From the IMG/VR virus record IMGVR_UViG_3300028394_000036, positions 1-64,000 of that record: a stretch of DNA of 64,000 bases; one strand, given 5' to 3'. Shown piece by piece: positions 51,844-60,724 of the stretch (the first letter of the stretch is position 1; each line of letters opens with the position of its first letter). Origin of the DNA: a virus. The position numbers and the translations under genes are program-made. A model generated the notes under the pieces. The model did no database searches and was not told the origin of the DNA. It saw only the letters and a program-made list of their open reading frames with translations.

Positions 51844-54800
51844 TTAAATTCTACGACCATACGAATTATCAGCATTCGATGTATACGATTTTTTCAAGTT
51901 TAATTCTGTACTAATCGTATCAATTATTTTATCACCAAACTTAATAATTGTTGGTTGAGAAACCGCGGCTGTAAGTACTGATATTAACTGATCTAGTTTT
52001 TTCTCAACACCAGACATATTAGCACCACTTGTTGCAGCAGCTACTCCTCCACCTACACCGGTTGTTGGGGCAGGATTAGCGGTGGTTGTAGTTTGTTGTA
52101 CCGTAGAAACAGCACCCGCTAAAACAGGTGTACCCGCATTAGATGTTGGTTTTATGGTTGACGTTCTTTTTTCTGCTCCCTTTTCCCCTTCTTTTGTATC
52201 TGCTTCCCCACCCCCAAACATTGAGCCAATACCACCCACAATCGAATCCATTACTTTTGACGCTTTAGAAGCAAGTGAACCCTGATTCATTTTTTCAAAT
52301 ACTTGACCAAGTTTTTCAATATCCAAGCCTGCAATAGTATCGGCAAGAGTTTTTAATGAAGTGGAGACTTCAATTAAACTCTTTGCAGAAGCAGATAATT
52401 TTTCTGGACTCAATTTATCCAATAAATTATTTATCTGAGATAATGGACTATCACCGCCTAATAACTTACCAACCCCTTCCATTAAAGCACTACTCCCCAT
52501 ACTTTCAAGTAAAGACACAAGTGCATCTTTGAATTCATCAAGTTTTCCTGTATCAATACCACCAAGATTCTCTGCCATCATTTTCATAGCAGAAGACATA
52601 GCAACTATTGCCGTCGCTGCAGTTGTTAATTTTTCAGGTTCTAATTCTTTTGTTATTTTAACAATTTGTTCTATTGGACTCTCCCCTCCTAATAATGAAC
52701 CAAGTCCAGCTAATCCGGCACCGATGCCTCCACCTGCACCAAACGCTGCAATAGCAACACCTAACGCAGTTACGCCAAGTGCAACTTTTCCTAAGTTTTC
52801 TCCATCAAGATTAGCCAGTCCCATTAACTTGTCAATTATTCCTATTATACCACCTGCAACTGCATTAATTATTTTAACAATAGCTTCACCAACTACTGTT
52901 ATTATACCACTTATTCCGTTAAATGCAGTTTCCATGAGTGGCACAACACCTTCCATTGCTTTACCGAGAATCCACATTGCACCTGCAAATACTATAAGAG
53001 CAACTCCTAATACAGCAAGAACACCTGCTCCCACGAGAAATAGTGGGGCAAATGTGCCTAACAACGCTGCAATACCAACCAATCCAAGAAGAGCAATCCC
53101 TGCTTTTGCTAAATCTTCCCATGCAATTGACGCGAATAATTGTAGTGCAAGACCAACAACACCTAAAGCAACCCCAAGTATTAACATTGCGGCTGCACCT
53201 TTTATCATTTCTGTACTTGCCTTACTCATCAAATATGCTATTGCAGCCAAACCGAGAAGAGCAACACCTGCTTTTGCCATTGCATCCCAATCTGTTTTCA
53301 TAAATTCTTGAACAGCTTTTGCAGTAATAAACAATGCAACAGAAAGAATAACCAATGCAGCGGCACCTTGAATCATTTTTTTTGCATCTATTTTATTAAA
53401 TGCTTCTACCAAAGAATCCATGAAACCACCACCCTTTGCACCTTTTGCATCTGGCATTTTTGGTATTTTAGCCCCTCCACCCTTTCCTAACGCTTTACCT
53501 GCAACCTTTCCAAATTTACCACCCACTTTACTAAGTGAACCACCAATATTTTTTAATACTGATTTACCAACATCTGCTGCTTTGTCCTTCAACATATCCA
53601 TACCTTTACCAAGTAATGCCTTACCAGCAAAAGCAGCTCCAATCGCAGTTACAACACCAAGGATTCCACCAAAACTGGATTTAACTGTTTCAACCTGATC
53701 AGTCAAGTTACCTGCTGCATCTTTTACATGAACAGTAGATGCACCAATATTTGAGATAAATCCAAGTATAGACATAAGTGGTGTAACTATGGCAGAGATA
53801 AATCCAAATACAGATTTAATTATAGGAACAATCGCTTTAACAGAACTCCCTACCATATCCATAGTATCACCTAATGAATCACCTGCCATTAAACTATCAA
53901 GCAAAACAGTTGCGATTTCTAATAACGGTGCAATAATTTTCATTGCCTGTTCTTTCAACTTAGTCATTGCATTAGTCATTTTCTCTTGTAATGTTGCAGA
54001 TTCTTTGTCTGCTGCCAATTTTTCTATATATGCTTTTTTAGCAGCATCAGTAGTTGTAGATGCTTCTTTTCTTAAATCTGCTGCATTCTTCAACTGTAAT
54101 TCTTCTAATTTAGTTGAGTCTAAATGAGCGTCTTTCAATTGCTGTGCCTTCGTCAACATTTCTGTCATCTCTTCAACTTCCATTCCCATTGCTTTTGCCA
54201 TTGACTTCTGTTGTAGACGATTCATAGACTGAAAGTCCGCTAAAGAACCTGCTTGATGTAATAACTCGTCTTGTAATCCGGCAATATCACCCTGTAATGC
54301 AAATTGACGTGCAGCATCAAGATTCAAATTTTTACCAGTTATAACCCTAGCTTCCATTTCCGCTGCAAGTGATGATTCAATATCCAACATACCATCACCA
54401 ATACTTTGAACTTTTTTCAAATCCATACCCAACATTTTAGCTTTTTGTGCTGCAGCGACTAAAGCCACACTTCCACCTTTAAATGCAACTGCAACTTCCT
54501 TTGGTACGGAAGCAAGAGTTTTCATTGCTGCTTTATCAGTCATTAAGCCCTTTGCCATACCTTGACTTTTATTAACAAGTGAACCCATTGATTCACCTGT
54601 AAGTGTAGCAAGTGATTTTATGTTTCCAATTTCTTCTGTACTCAATCCAAATTTTTCACTAAGAACGGTAGCATCTTTTGTAAATTGCTCTAACGCTGTA
54701 TTTCCACTTTTTATCTGAGCAGCTACATCAAGACCACCGTATAACTCACTAACAGTACCCATTCCTTTAACAACTTGCATAGTATTAACACCAACAAGTC

Positions 54801-56007
54801 CCATATCGGAAGCCAATTTTTGTGCAGCACCTTGAGTTGCAAAAGCCTGTTCTTTTGTTCCACCCATTTCTTTTTGTATGTCTGATACTTGTTGGTCTGC
54901 TTCACCAAACAAATCAACTAACATACTAAGACCTTGTGTTAATAAACCAATTCCAAGTGCAGCAGAAAATTTACCAGCAAGACCTATCATAGATTTCAAC
55001 CCACCACCTGCTGCAGCAAATGCTTTACCAAAGTCTTTTTCATTGAAAGCAGCATTTGCTGCTTCTTTGAATTTTGTCTTCATATTTTTGGCAGTTTTAT
55101 CTATACCCATTAATTTACCAACTTTATCAAAGGATGGCAATCCAGTAAAAATGTTTGATACTGCGTCCGTAACTCCTGCAAAAGCATCTTTAACAACACC
55201 CATTTTTGCAGCCTGTTGTTCTAACGCTTTATTTTCGATTTCTATATCGGTAATTCTACCCTTCATCAGATTTAAAGTTTCTTGTGCTGCCTTATATTGT
55301 TCAGCAGTCATTTTATCTTTTTCTTGAATTAACTTTTGTTCATTTACTCTTAAATCTAATTCCAATTGAGTTAAATCTATACTCTCATATATACCGTTCG
55401 TTGCATTTGCTTTTGCTTTGATCAAACGGTCTTCATAGTTAATCATATCAGCTGCCAAATCACCAGAACGAATCTGTGTACCAAGGAAGGTTTCTTGCTG
55501 TTTTGCTGAACCAATCTGTAATCTTTCGGTAATTTGCATTGAATTTGTGATTGCAGTATATGCTAGGTTTTGGTCATTGGTGTATTGCGCTACTTTTTCT
55601 GAATCTTTACCTATTGCTTTCATTAAAGCAGATGAGGATGATTGATCCTCGATAACAGATTTTTGTGAATTTTGTAGTTGTACTGTTAGTGATGATAATC
55701 TCGATGTTAAATCAAACAGTTCATTTGTATTATCATTAATTGTTTCCGTGGTGTCTATTGTTTTCTTACTTCTTTTTTCCGAATCGGTTTCTATCTTTTC
55801 AATTTTTTTACGAACTTCCTCTTCTTTACCCACATTATTTAATCTGAGTGCATCTAATTTTATCAACTCTTTAATAGTTGAAACAGAGGTTTTTTCCTGA
55901 CCAACAATACTTTCTTTTAATTTCAGTATTTCTTTTTCAAGACCAATCCGCTCTTGAGTAAGTTTTTTTATTTCTTGCTCTAATTTTTTTTCGTTTTCGG
56001 ATGCCAT
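51844..56007 (-). CDS. Tail tape measure protein
   Basis: A 1387-residue protein with the tape measure design: a long charged coiled coil (about 1-270), a middle helical, Ala/Met-rich part with MGMDLKKVQSIGDGMLD-type segments, several hydrophobic helices at about 880-1100 (for example AAALVILSVALFI and MLILGVALGVVGLAL), and a Ser/Thr/Pro-rich C-terminal part. It sets tail length and is ejected. T4 uses gp29; similarity to it cannot be judged by eye. At 1387 residues a tail of about 200 nm is expected from the usual 0.15 nm per residue. Frame is open throughout. Confidence 0.85.
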   Translation of the reverse strand: MASENEKKLEQEIKKLTQERIGLEKEILKLKESIVGQEKTSVSTIKELIKLDALRLNNVGKEEEVRKKIEKIETDSEKRSKKTIDTTETINDNTNELFDLTSRLSSLTVQLQNSQKSVIEDQSSSSALMKAIGKDSEKVAQYTNDQNLAYTAITNSMQITERLQIGSAKQQETFLGTQIRSGDLAADMINYEDRLIKAKANATNGIYESIDLTQLELDLRVNEQKLIQEKDKMTAEQYKAAQETLNLMKGRITDIEIENKALEQQAAKMGVVKDAFAGVTDAVSNIFTGLPSFDKVGKLMGIDKTAKNMKTKFKEAANAAFNEKDFGKAFAAAGGGLKSMIGLAGKFSAALGIGLLTQGLSMLVDLFGEADQQVSDIQKEMGGTKEQAFATQGAAQKLASDMGLVGVNTMQVVKGMGTVSELYGGLDVAAQIKSGNTALEQFTKDATVLSEKFGLSTEEIGNIKSLATLTGESMGSLVNKSQGMAKGLMTDKAAMKTLASVPKEVAVAFKGGSVALVAAAQKAKMLGMDLKKVQSIGDGMLDIESSLAAEMEARVITGKNLNLDAARQFALQGDIAGLQDELLHQAGSLADFQSMNRLQQKSMAKAMGMEVEEMTEMLTKAQQLKDAHLDSTKLEELQLKNAADLRKEASTTTDAAKKAYIEKLAADKESATLQEKMTNAMTKLKEQAMKIIAPLLEIATVLLDSLMAGDSLGDTMDMVGSSVKAIVPIIKSVFGFISAIVTPLMSILGFISNIGASTVHVKDAAGNLTDQVETVKSSFGGILGVVTAIGAAFAGKALLGKGMDMLKDKAADVGKSVLKNIGGSLSKVGGKFGKVAGKALGKGGGAKIPKMPDAKGAKGGGFMDSLVEAFNKIDAKKMIQGAAALVILSVALFITAKAVQEFMKTDWDAMAKAGVALLGLAAIAYLMSKASTEMIKGAAAMLILGVALGVVGLALQLFASIAWEDLAKAGIALLGLVGIAALLGTFAPLFLVGAGVLAVLGVALIVFAGAMWILGKAMEGVVPLMETAFNGISGIITVVGEAIVKIINAVAGGIIGIIDKLMGLANLDGENLGKVALGVTALGVAIAAFGAGGGIGAGLAGLGSLLGGESPIEQIVKITKELEPEKLTTAATAIVAMSSAMKMMAENLGGIDTGKLDEFKDALVSLLESMGSSALMEGVGKLLGGDSPLSQINNLLDKLSPEKLSASAKSLIEVSTSLKTLADTIAGLDIEKLGQVFEKMNQGSLASKASKVMDSIVGGIGSMFGGGEADTKEGEKGAEKRTSTIKPTSNAGTPVLAGAVSTVQQTTTTANPAPTTGVGGGVAAATSGANMSGVEKKLDQLISVLTAAVSQPTIIKFGDKIIDTISTELNLKKSYTSNADNSYGRRI

Positions 56008-56025
56008 AATTTCTTCGGTGGTTCT

Positions 56026-56062
56026 AAAAAAAATAGTTCGTATAAATAAATATACGAACTAT
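56026..56062 (-). terminator. Perfect hairpin terminator before the tape measure gene
   Basis: Arms 56033-56044 and 56051-56062 (ATAGTTCGTATA and its exact complement) form a 12-bp stem with a 6-base loop, followed on the coding strand by TTTTTTTT. It ends the gp51-like frame (stop at 56065). The loop and stem contain the late-type motif TATTTATA, read at 56041-56048. Confidence 0.85.
56041..56048 (-). promoter_or_regulatory. Late-type motif TATTTATA inside a terminator hairpin
   Basis: Coding strand TATATTTATTTATA, 34 bases before the tape measure start codon, the usual spacing. It overlaps the hairpin at 56033-56062, so termination of upstream and initiation of downstream transcripts may be combined. 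Confidence 0.45.
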
Positions 56063-56064
56063 GA

Positions 56065-56295
56065 TTATTTTCTTCTAAATGAAGGTACTGGTGGTGAAGC
56101 AAGACTCTGTTGCTTTTTATATTGCTCACTATTTTTATTTTCATCATCTATTGCTTTATTTATACTTCGTATATAAAAACGTCTAAGATGAATTGGCATA
56201 TTATAGACTTCGTTCCAAGTAAAACCACCTTTTCCATAATAACATAAAGAAAATACTTCTTCGTGAAGTCCTAGCTTATAATCAATTGCCAGGCC
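56065..56295 (-). CDS. gp51-like 3' frame reached by ribosomal frameshift from the gp26-like gene
   Basis: An open frame of 76 codons (after the T7 run) ending at TAA 56065-56067, in the +1 frame relative to the gp26-like gene. It reads GLAIDYKLGLHEEVFSL, then CYYGKGGFTWNEVYNMP and RRFYIRSIN, a helical small protein of the gp51 (baseplate hub assembly) kind found after gp26 in T4-type phages. There is no ATG, GTG or TTG start before codon 33; upstream the frame is closed by TAA 33 bases before the run. Therefore it is best explained as the shifted part of a fusion with the gp26-like protein. An independent start at codon 33 would give only 44 residues. Confidence 0.6.
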   Translation of the reverse strand, partial: GLAIDYKLGLHEEVFSLCYYGKGGFTWNEVYNMPIHLRRFYIRSINKAIDDENKNSEQYKKQQSLASPPVPSFRRK

Positions 56296-57151
56296 AAAAA
56301 AACGATACCCCCATGGGTATCTCCATCTCCTTTACCTCACCTGTAACATCTGAGATAAACGTAAACGTTAAATCTAAGTCAGGTGAAATCGCTTTAACAT
56401 ATTGTCTTAAAGCACGAGAATCTGCTGCAAATAATTCATTATCAACGAAATTATTAACAGCTGCTCTACCATGCTCACCATCTACTGCAATAATAAAATG
56501 TTTGAGTCTTGTTGTAAGCTCCCTATCAATACCAGATCTTACAATTGTTTTGTTCATAGTCTTTAATTCGGATTGAACTTCTTTCTCGATACCATGTGTC
56601 ATTAGGCGGAACGTTACTACTCGTTTAGAAATTGGTAATTCATAATCAAACTCATTAACATGGTTCTCAAATAAGCTGTAATCGACCTCCTTGTGCTCGA
56701 TTTGAGTTAAATCTACTGTTAATGATTGTTTTGTTCCTGATGAAAAGGGGTCTTCCACTTCTACTTGATAATCTTTACCATAGCCCAACACCCTGGCTGC
56801 AATCATGATTGCGTTCTTATCACCAACATATAAGTCATTGTAATTGACTGGAGTTACAATCAATGACTCAAACAACTTGTCTAACACAACTCCTTGTTTA
56901 ATAAGGTTTTGTGAAGTTAAAATATCTTCGTCTTTTGCAGTCATGTATTTCATTTCAATAACACCACTTGCTAATGGATGATTTTCTGGATAAATTAAAC
57001 CCCTGGATGGAAGTGGTATCATTTCTGTAGGAAAATTTGTTCTTTTTACTTCTGCGTGTTTATGACCAGACAACAGTCTTTCTTTAATTTCCGAATCTGT
57101 CATTTCTCCATCAACTTTTGGCATTTCATAGCCCGTTGGTACTTTTGACAT
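56282..57151 (-). CDS. 26: Baseplate protein of the T4 gp26 family (T4_baseplate)
   Basis: A 289-residue protein of the T4_baseplate (gp26-type) family: LPSRGLIYPENHPL near residue 50, VIEMKYMTAKDEDILTS and GVVLDKLFESLIV, the usual motifs in order, then a C-terminal domain ending IPMGVSFFWPGN. It is longer than T4 gp26 (208). The stop follows TCG-TTT-TTT-TGG; the T7 run there may give a +1 or -2 shift into a downstream frame, as for the tail chaperone G/GT pairs of other phages that precede the tape measure gene. A promoter-like element and a terminator precede it. Confidence 0.8.
   Translation of the reverse strand: MSKVPTGYEMPKVDGEMTDSEIKERLLSGHKHAEVKRTNFPTEMIPLPSRGLIYPENHPLASGVIEMKYMTAKDEDILTSQNLIKQGVVLDKLFESLIVTPVNYNDLYVGDKNAIMIAARVLGYGKDYQVEVEDPFSSGTKQSLTVDLTQIEHKEVDYSLFENHVNEFDYELPISKRVVTFRLMTHGIEKEVQSELKTMNKTIVRSGIDRELTTRLKHFIIAVDGEHGRAAVNNFVDNELFAADSRALRQYVKAISPDLDLTFTFISDVTGEVKEMEIPMGVSFFWPGN
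56296..56302 (-). promoter_or_regulatory. T7 slippery run for a putative +1/-2 frameshift
   Basis: Coding strand TCG TTT TTT TGG CCT. A peptidyl-tRNA on the second TTT can re-pair after a +1 or -2 step and continue into the 76-codon frame; a -1 step would hit a stop after eight codons. Confidence 0.55.
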
Positions 57152-57196
57152 AACTAATTCCTATAACAATTTATAATATAACATCTTTGTAACAAA

Positions 57197-57204
57197 TATA
57201 AATA
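57197..57204 (-). promoter_or_regulatory. Late-type motif TATTTATA before gene 26
   Basis: Coding strand CTATATTTATATTTG, 46 bases before the gp26-like start. It fuses the late octamer with a TATATTTG box (57193-57200), directly after a hairpin. Confidence 0.5.
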
Positions 57205-57231
57205 TAGGTACATTAAAAATAATGTACCTAT
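57204..57231 (-). terminator. Hairpin after the tail tube gene
   Basis: A perfect 12-bp stem ATAGGTACATTA with its complement around a TTTT loop, lying after the tail tube stop. On the coding strand the 3' side is ATATTTATATTTG rather than a pure T run, so strength is uncertain. Confidence 0.6.
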
Positions 57232-57282
57232 ATATTTCTTTTTATATCTAAAATATAACTTACCATTACTATCAAATACATA

Positions 57283-57771
57283 TTAGTATTGAAGAATAGC
57301 GTAATCGTATGCTAATGTGAGAGAAATCTCAACAAACGCATCATTCGCCCAATCCATATCCCCAAATGTTGTTGCTGTAATGAAAGCACCTTTCAATGTC
57401 CATTCTTCAATTTTATCACCAACTGGTCCAAGTGTGTGTAAGGTAATATCTTTCTTATAGAAGTCAGAGTAACCATCACGACCCGTTACAGATTCATGTG
57501 ATAAACGAACCCATTCCATTACCGCTTGTGCACCAGATGGTACAATTGGATCATACAATTTAATAGTAATATCTTGCCATTCACCCTTACCTTTAACTTT
57601 TCTCTTAATATTGATATGATCAAGTGTGATAGGGTTAAAGCTAATGTTAGGTCTACCAGCGCCCTTTACTAAATAAGAAGGTACACCTTCGATGTACATA
57701 ACAAATCTATTTTGTAGTTTAGGCTCAAACGGAGTAAAAAAGATCTCCGTGGAATTGAGTAGTTCAGCCAT
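57283..57771 (-). CDS. 19: Tail tube protein (T4 gp19)
   Basis: A 162-residue protein of the gp19 tube family: NRFVMYIEGVPSYLVKGAGRP near the N-terminus, strand-rich KGEWQDITIKLYDPI and a C-terminal WTLKGAFITATTFGDMDWAND. Length equals T4 gp19 (163). It stacks in hexameric rings inside the sheath. It follows the sheath gene, with a terminator between them, so tube and sheath may be controlled separately. Confidence 0.92.
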   Translation of the reverse strand: MAELLNSTEIFFTPFEPKLQNRFVMYIEGVPSYLVKGAGRPNISFNPITLDHINIKRKVKGKGEWQDITIKLYDPIVPSGAQAVMEWVRLSHESVTGRDGYSDFYKKDITLHTLGPVGDKIEEWTLKGAFITATTFGDMDWANDAFVEISLTLAYDYAILQY

Positions 57772-57801
57772 TTATATCTCCAAATTTAAAATATTCTTTT
57801 A

Positions 57802-57809
57802 CATAAATA
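57802..57809 (-). promoter_or_regulatory. Late-type motif variant TATTTATG
   Basis: Coding strand ATATATTTATGTAAAAG, 31 bases before the tail tube start and just after a terminator. One mismatch to the octamer. Confidence 0.45.
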
Positions 57810-57817
57810 TATTGTTT

Positions 57818-57851
57818 ATAAAAAATGTGGGGAGAATATTTAACTCCCCAC
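57818..57851 (-). terminator. Intrinsic terminator after the tail sheath gene
   Basis: Arms GTGGGGAG and CTCCCCAC (8 bp) around a 9-base loop, followed by ATTTTTTAT on the coding strand. Located 14 bases after the sheath stop. Confidence 0.85.
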
Positions 57852-57864
57852 CGTTAATTTAATT

Positions 57865-60303
57865 TTATGCACCAGGGAAAGCAGCACCTGTTGATTGAAT
57901 ATTAAAGTCAAGAATAATAAATTCTGCTGTTTTAGCCGGCTGTAAGAACAACTGACCGTAAAGAATGTTACGATCTATAATATCAGGGGTATTATTACTT
58001 TCATCCATGATAACACGGAATGCGTATATACCTTGACGTTGTTGAATTGACTCAAGATACGGTGTCACTATATTCAAGAAACGAGTTCTTGTTTGTGAAG
58101 TGTTTTGTTCAAACACTAAGTATCTTGTAGAAGAAGCGATAAACTTCTTAGCTGCAATCAACAATCTACGAACATTGATGCGGTCAAGAGCAGATGGACG
58201 ACCTTGAAGTGTTTTTTGACCCCATACACATACGCCAGTTGATGGAAATACTGCGATAGGATTAATACGTGCTTCATATAGTGTATCACGCTCTGATTGT
58301 GTTAATCTGGATCTTACTTCAACTACCTCTGTTAAACCGCCACGATTCAAACCTGCGGGCGCAAACCATTCAGCAGACACACGGTCATTGAATGCTATTA
58401 CACCAGGAAGAACTACTGATGGTGGAACCCAGATTGGTTTATTTCTATCAGAATCAAGAATTTTAACCCAAGGATAATATGTTGCTGCGTAATTAGAATC
58501 AAATCCTTCTGTTGCAGAAGTTGCAGTTGAAATATTATCTTCTAATCCGTTTGCATCCATTACATAGAAAGCATCACCACGATTTTCACACATATCTTTT
58601 GCGTATGTTGTTACTGCAGAGTGAAGTGTATGTAATAAACCAGGTGCTACAACCATGTTAATATCAAATTCATCTGCATTTGATATTGCATCAATTGCTT
58701 TCTTATATGATGTATAACCGCTTGCAGAAGTATTTGAAACATCAAATCCTTGTGTATTACCGGCTAAAATATGATAACCAACTTTCTTTTGAAGATTTGG
58801 CTTATGACCGTCGAATCCACCTTGGAACGGTACAATGAACTTACGAGAATCTAACGCTGTATTTGTTGTTAAGTCTATAGATGAACTATACGCAGTTGCA
58901 GATGATGGGAAACTTGCACCAGGATTTTGTTGAAAATTACCAAGATAAAAATCTACATTCGAACCAGTTGATTGATTTGCTACAATTGGTAATGAACGTA
59001 AATAGTTAAAATTATCTGTGTTTGCAAAATCAAAATTAAAGCCCCAATATACACGTCTGTTATATGCACTACCAGCAGTTTGATCTGTTACATAAGTAGT
59101 TGCAGCAGGTTGTGTGAACGCACTTGGTATTGGTGATTTTAAAGCACGGAATCCAAAAGGAACTAAGTTCTCAGAAACACCACCATTCTTAACACCTTCA
59201 GTAACTTCAACACGAATATATTTTGATTTATTAGAGTAGTCCCCGTTAACAACAACTTTACCCTCATCGGTAACTGTAATATATCTATCACCGATTACTC
59301 TACCAATGAATTTTGGAGAATTTGGATCTAAGTTACATTTGAACTGTTCAATAACAGCAGGTCTTAAATCATCATCTTCAAAAGTGAATGGTGTGGTTGG
59401 TAATTTAGATTGATCAACGTGTCTAACAATAACATCAAAGTCACCAAAAAGTGAACCAGCAATTGTTCCAGCAGGACGAATGTTTGAAATACCAACTTTT
59501 ACTTCATAGTTTGAATGAATACCATGTGATAATGTGGAGAATTTGAACAAGTCAGTTGCAAAAGAGCCTACTTTTTGTGATGTAACCCACGGAGTAGATG
59601 CTTCAAGATAATCGTTTGTAAAGTCCCATGGAGAACCAGCAGAGCCAGTTTCTATAAGTATAGTTGTAGCACCATCTGCTGCAATAGAAGCAGACGCCTG
59701 CTTTTTGAAGTTCACGTAATTGTAAACTGCATGTGTACCATACGGATTATATCCATAAATATCACCGATATATGCAGTATTTTCTGGATCAATAGACGCA
59801 CTAAATGGAAGACCGTTTTCACTTGTAGCGTTTGTAAAAGTTGATGTGTCTGTTGTGAACGTACCAGAAACGTTTAATACAAAAGAACCACTTTTATTTG
59901 ATGTAACTAGTGATTTAGCAAACAAAGAAGTTGAGTCTGAATCTGTTACAACAAATGTTGGATGAAGAAACGAAATAAGTTTTTTACCCCATGAGCCAGT
60001 TGCAACAATTGCGATTGGATGTTTCAAAGAGTAACCACCAGAACCCAACACTCTTACGATTGTTGCACTTCCAGCATTATTCAAATAACTTTTAGCGGTA
60101 TATGGCAAATACGATTGCTCATACGAACCACCAAATTTTGTTACAAAGTCTGCGTACCCTTCTACCATAGTTGGAACGAAGGCCGGGCCTTTTAGTGTTG
60201 GTCCAACAAGAGCAGCTCCAATTGCACCAATTCCTTGTGGAAGGAATGATTGGTCCATTTCATTGGTAAAAACTCCAGGACTTACAATTCTTTCGTTAGC
60301 CAC
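57865..60303 (-). CDS. 18: Tail sheath protein (T4 gp18)
   Basis: An 812-residue contractile sheath subunit. It starts ANERIVSPGVFTNEMDQSF, typical of gp18, and the C-terminal domain contains INVRRLLIAAKKFIASSTRYLVF and PAKTAEFIILDFN, the conserved core that forms the sheath mesh. The start is a GTG at 60303 preceded by GGAG; an in-frame TTG at 60315 lies within that site. It is 150 residues longer than T4 gp18 (659), so it likely has an extra protruding domain in the middle. A late-type motif stands 65 bases upstream. Confidence 0.93.
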   Translation of the reverse strand: MANERIVSPGVFTNEMDQSFLPQGIGAIGAALVGPTLKGPAFVPTMVEGYADFVTKFGGSYEQSYLPYTAKSYLNNAGSATIVRVLGSGGYSLKHPIAIVATGSWGKKLISFLHPTFVVTDSDSTSLFAKSLVTSNKSGSFVLNVSGTFTTDTSTFTNATSENGLPFSASIDPENTAYIGDIYGYNPYGTHAVYNYVNFKKQASASIAADGATTILIETGSAGSPWDFTNDYLEASTPWVTSQKVGSFATDLFKFSTLSHGIHSNYEVKVGISNIRPAGTIAGSLFGDFDVIVRHVDQSKLPTTPFTFEDDDLRPAVIEQFKCNLDPNSPKFIGRVIGDRYITVTDEGKVVVNGDYSNKSKYIRVEVTEGVKNGGVSENLVPFGFRALKSPIPSAFTQPAATTYVTDQTAGSAYNRRVYWGFNFDFANTDNFNYLRSLPIVANQSTGSNVDFYLGNFQQNPGASFPSSATAYSSSIDLTTNTALDSRKFIVPFQGGFDGHKPNLQKKVGYHILAGNTQGFDVSNTSASGYTSYKKAIDAISNADEFDINMVVAPGLLHTLHSAVTTYAKDMCENRGDAFYVMDANGLEDNISTATSATEGFDSNYAATYYPWVKILDSDRNKPIWVPPSVVLPGVIAFNDRVSAEWFAPAGLNRGGLTEVVEVRSRLTQSERDTLYEARINPIAVFPSTGVCVWGQKTLQGRPSALDRINVRRLLIAAKKFIASSTRYLVFEQNTSQTRTRFLNIVTPYLESIQQRQGIYAFRVIMDESNNTPDIIDRNILYGQLFLQPAKTAEFIILDFNIQSTGAAFPGA

Positions 60304-60367
60304 TAGTATCTCCAAAAAATTAGAAAATTAAATATACAAATTAACCATAACAATGATCATATACTCA

Positions 60368-60375
60368 TATAAATA
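60368..60375 (-). promoter_or_regulatory. Late-type motif TATTTATA before gene 18
   Basis: Coding strand TCTATATTTATATGAG, 65 bases before the GTG start of the sheath gene. Confidence 0.5.
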
Positions 60376-60394
60376 TAGATTAAAAATCTCTAAA

Positions 60395-60691
60395 CTATTG
60401 TGTAGATGGAATAAATTTACCAGAGTCTAAATCAAGAACACCATCGCCATATTTATCATTTAACGATGCTACAAGTTCTTTTTCTTGTTTCTGTAATGAT
60501 TCATACTCTTCAAATAACTTCGTACGTAACTCTTGCATATTCTTCAATCTATCATTTAGAAGATACAATTCAATTTCAACTTGTCCAATTCTTGCAGTTG
60601 TTGCCGCATAATTCGATTGGAGTGATTTCACAATTTCAATATCATCTTGTGAAAATTCTTGTTCCATAACATTTTCTTGCTCGTCTGCCAT
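60395..60691 (-). CDS. Small coiled-coil protein, unknown
   Basis: A 98-residue acidic protein whose residues 15-80 form a helix with heptad spacing (VKSLQSNYAATTARIGQVEI, LNDRLKNMQELRTKLFEEY). It lies between the gp15-like and sheath genes. The size and position suggest a virion assembly factor or small structural piece, but it is unrecognised. Confidence 0.6.
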   Translation of the reverse strand: MADEQENVMEQEFSQDDIEIVKSLQSNYAATTARIGQVEIELYLLNDRLKNMQELRTKLFEEYESLQKQEKELVASLNDKYGDGVLDLDSGKFIPSTQ

Positions 60692-60724
60692 ATAAAACCT
60701 CTTAAAAAAATAAAAAATATAACA

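Noticed and set aside
52529-53311. Long plus-strand open frame (260 codons) opposite the tape measure gene
   Set aside because: Ala/Pro/Ile-rich antisense shadow of a repetitive coding region; no ribosome site and the opposite strand is the clear gene.
56282-56302. -1 frameshift at the T run of the gp26-like gene
   Set aside because: The -1 frame meets TAG after about eight codons; only +1 or -2 reaches the long open frame.
60303-60315. TTG at 60315 as the tail sheath start
   Set aside because: The TTG is part of the ribosome-binding sequence for the GTG at 60303, which gives the typical gp18 N-terminus.
22528-60375. TATAAATA octamers read as classical T4 late promoters on the plus strand
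   Set aside because: They would point away from every gene in the window; the coding-strand reading TATTTATA is upstream of starts, so it was listed as a separate motif.
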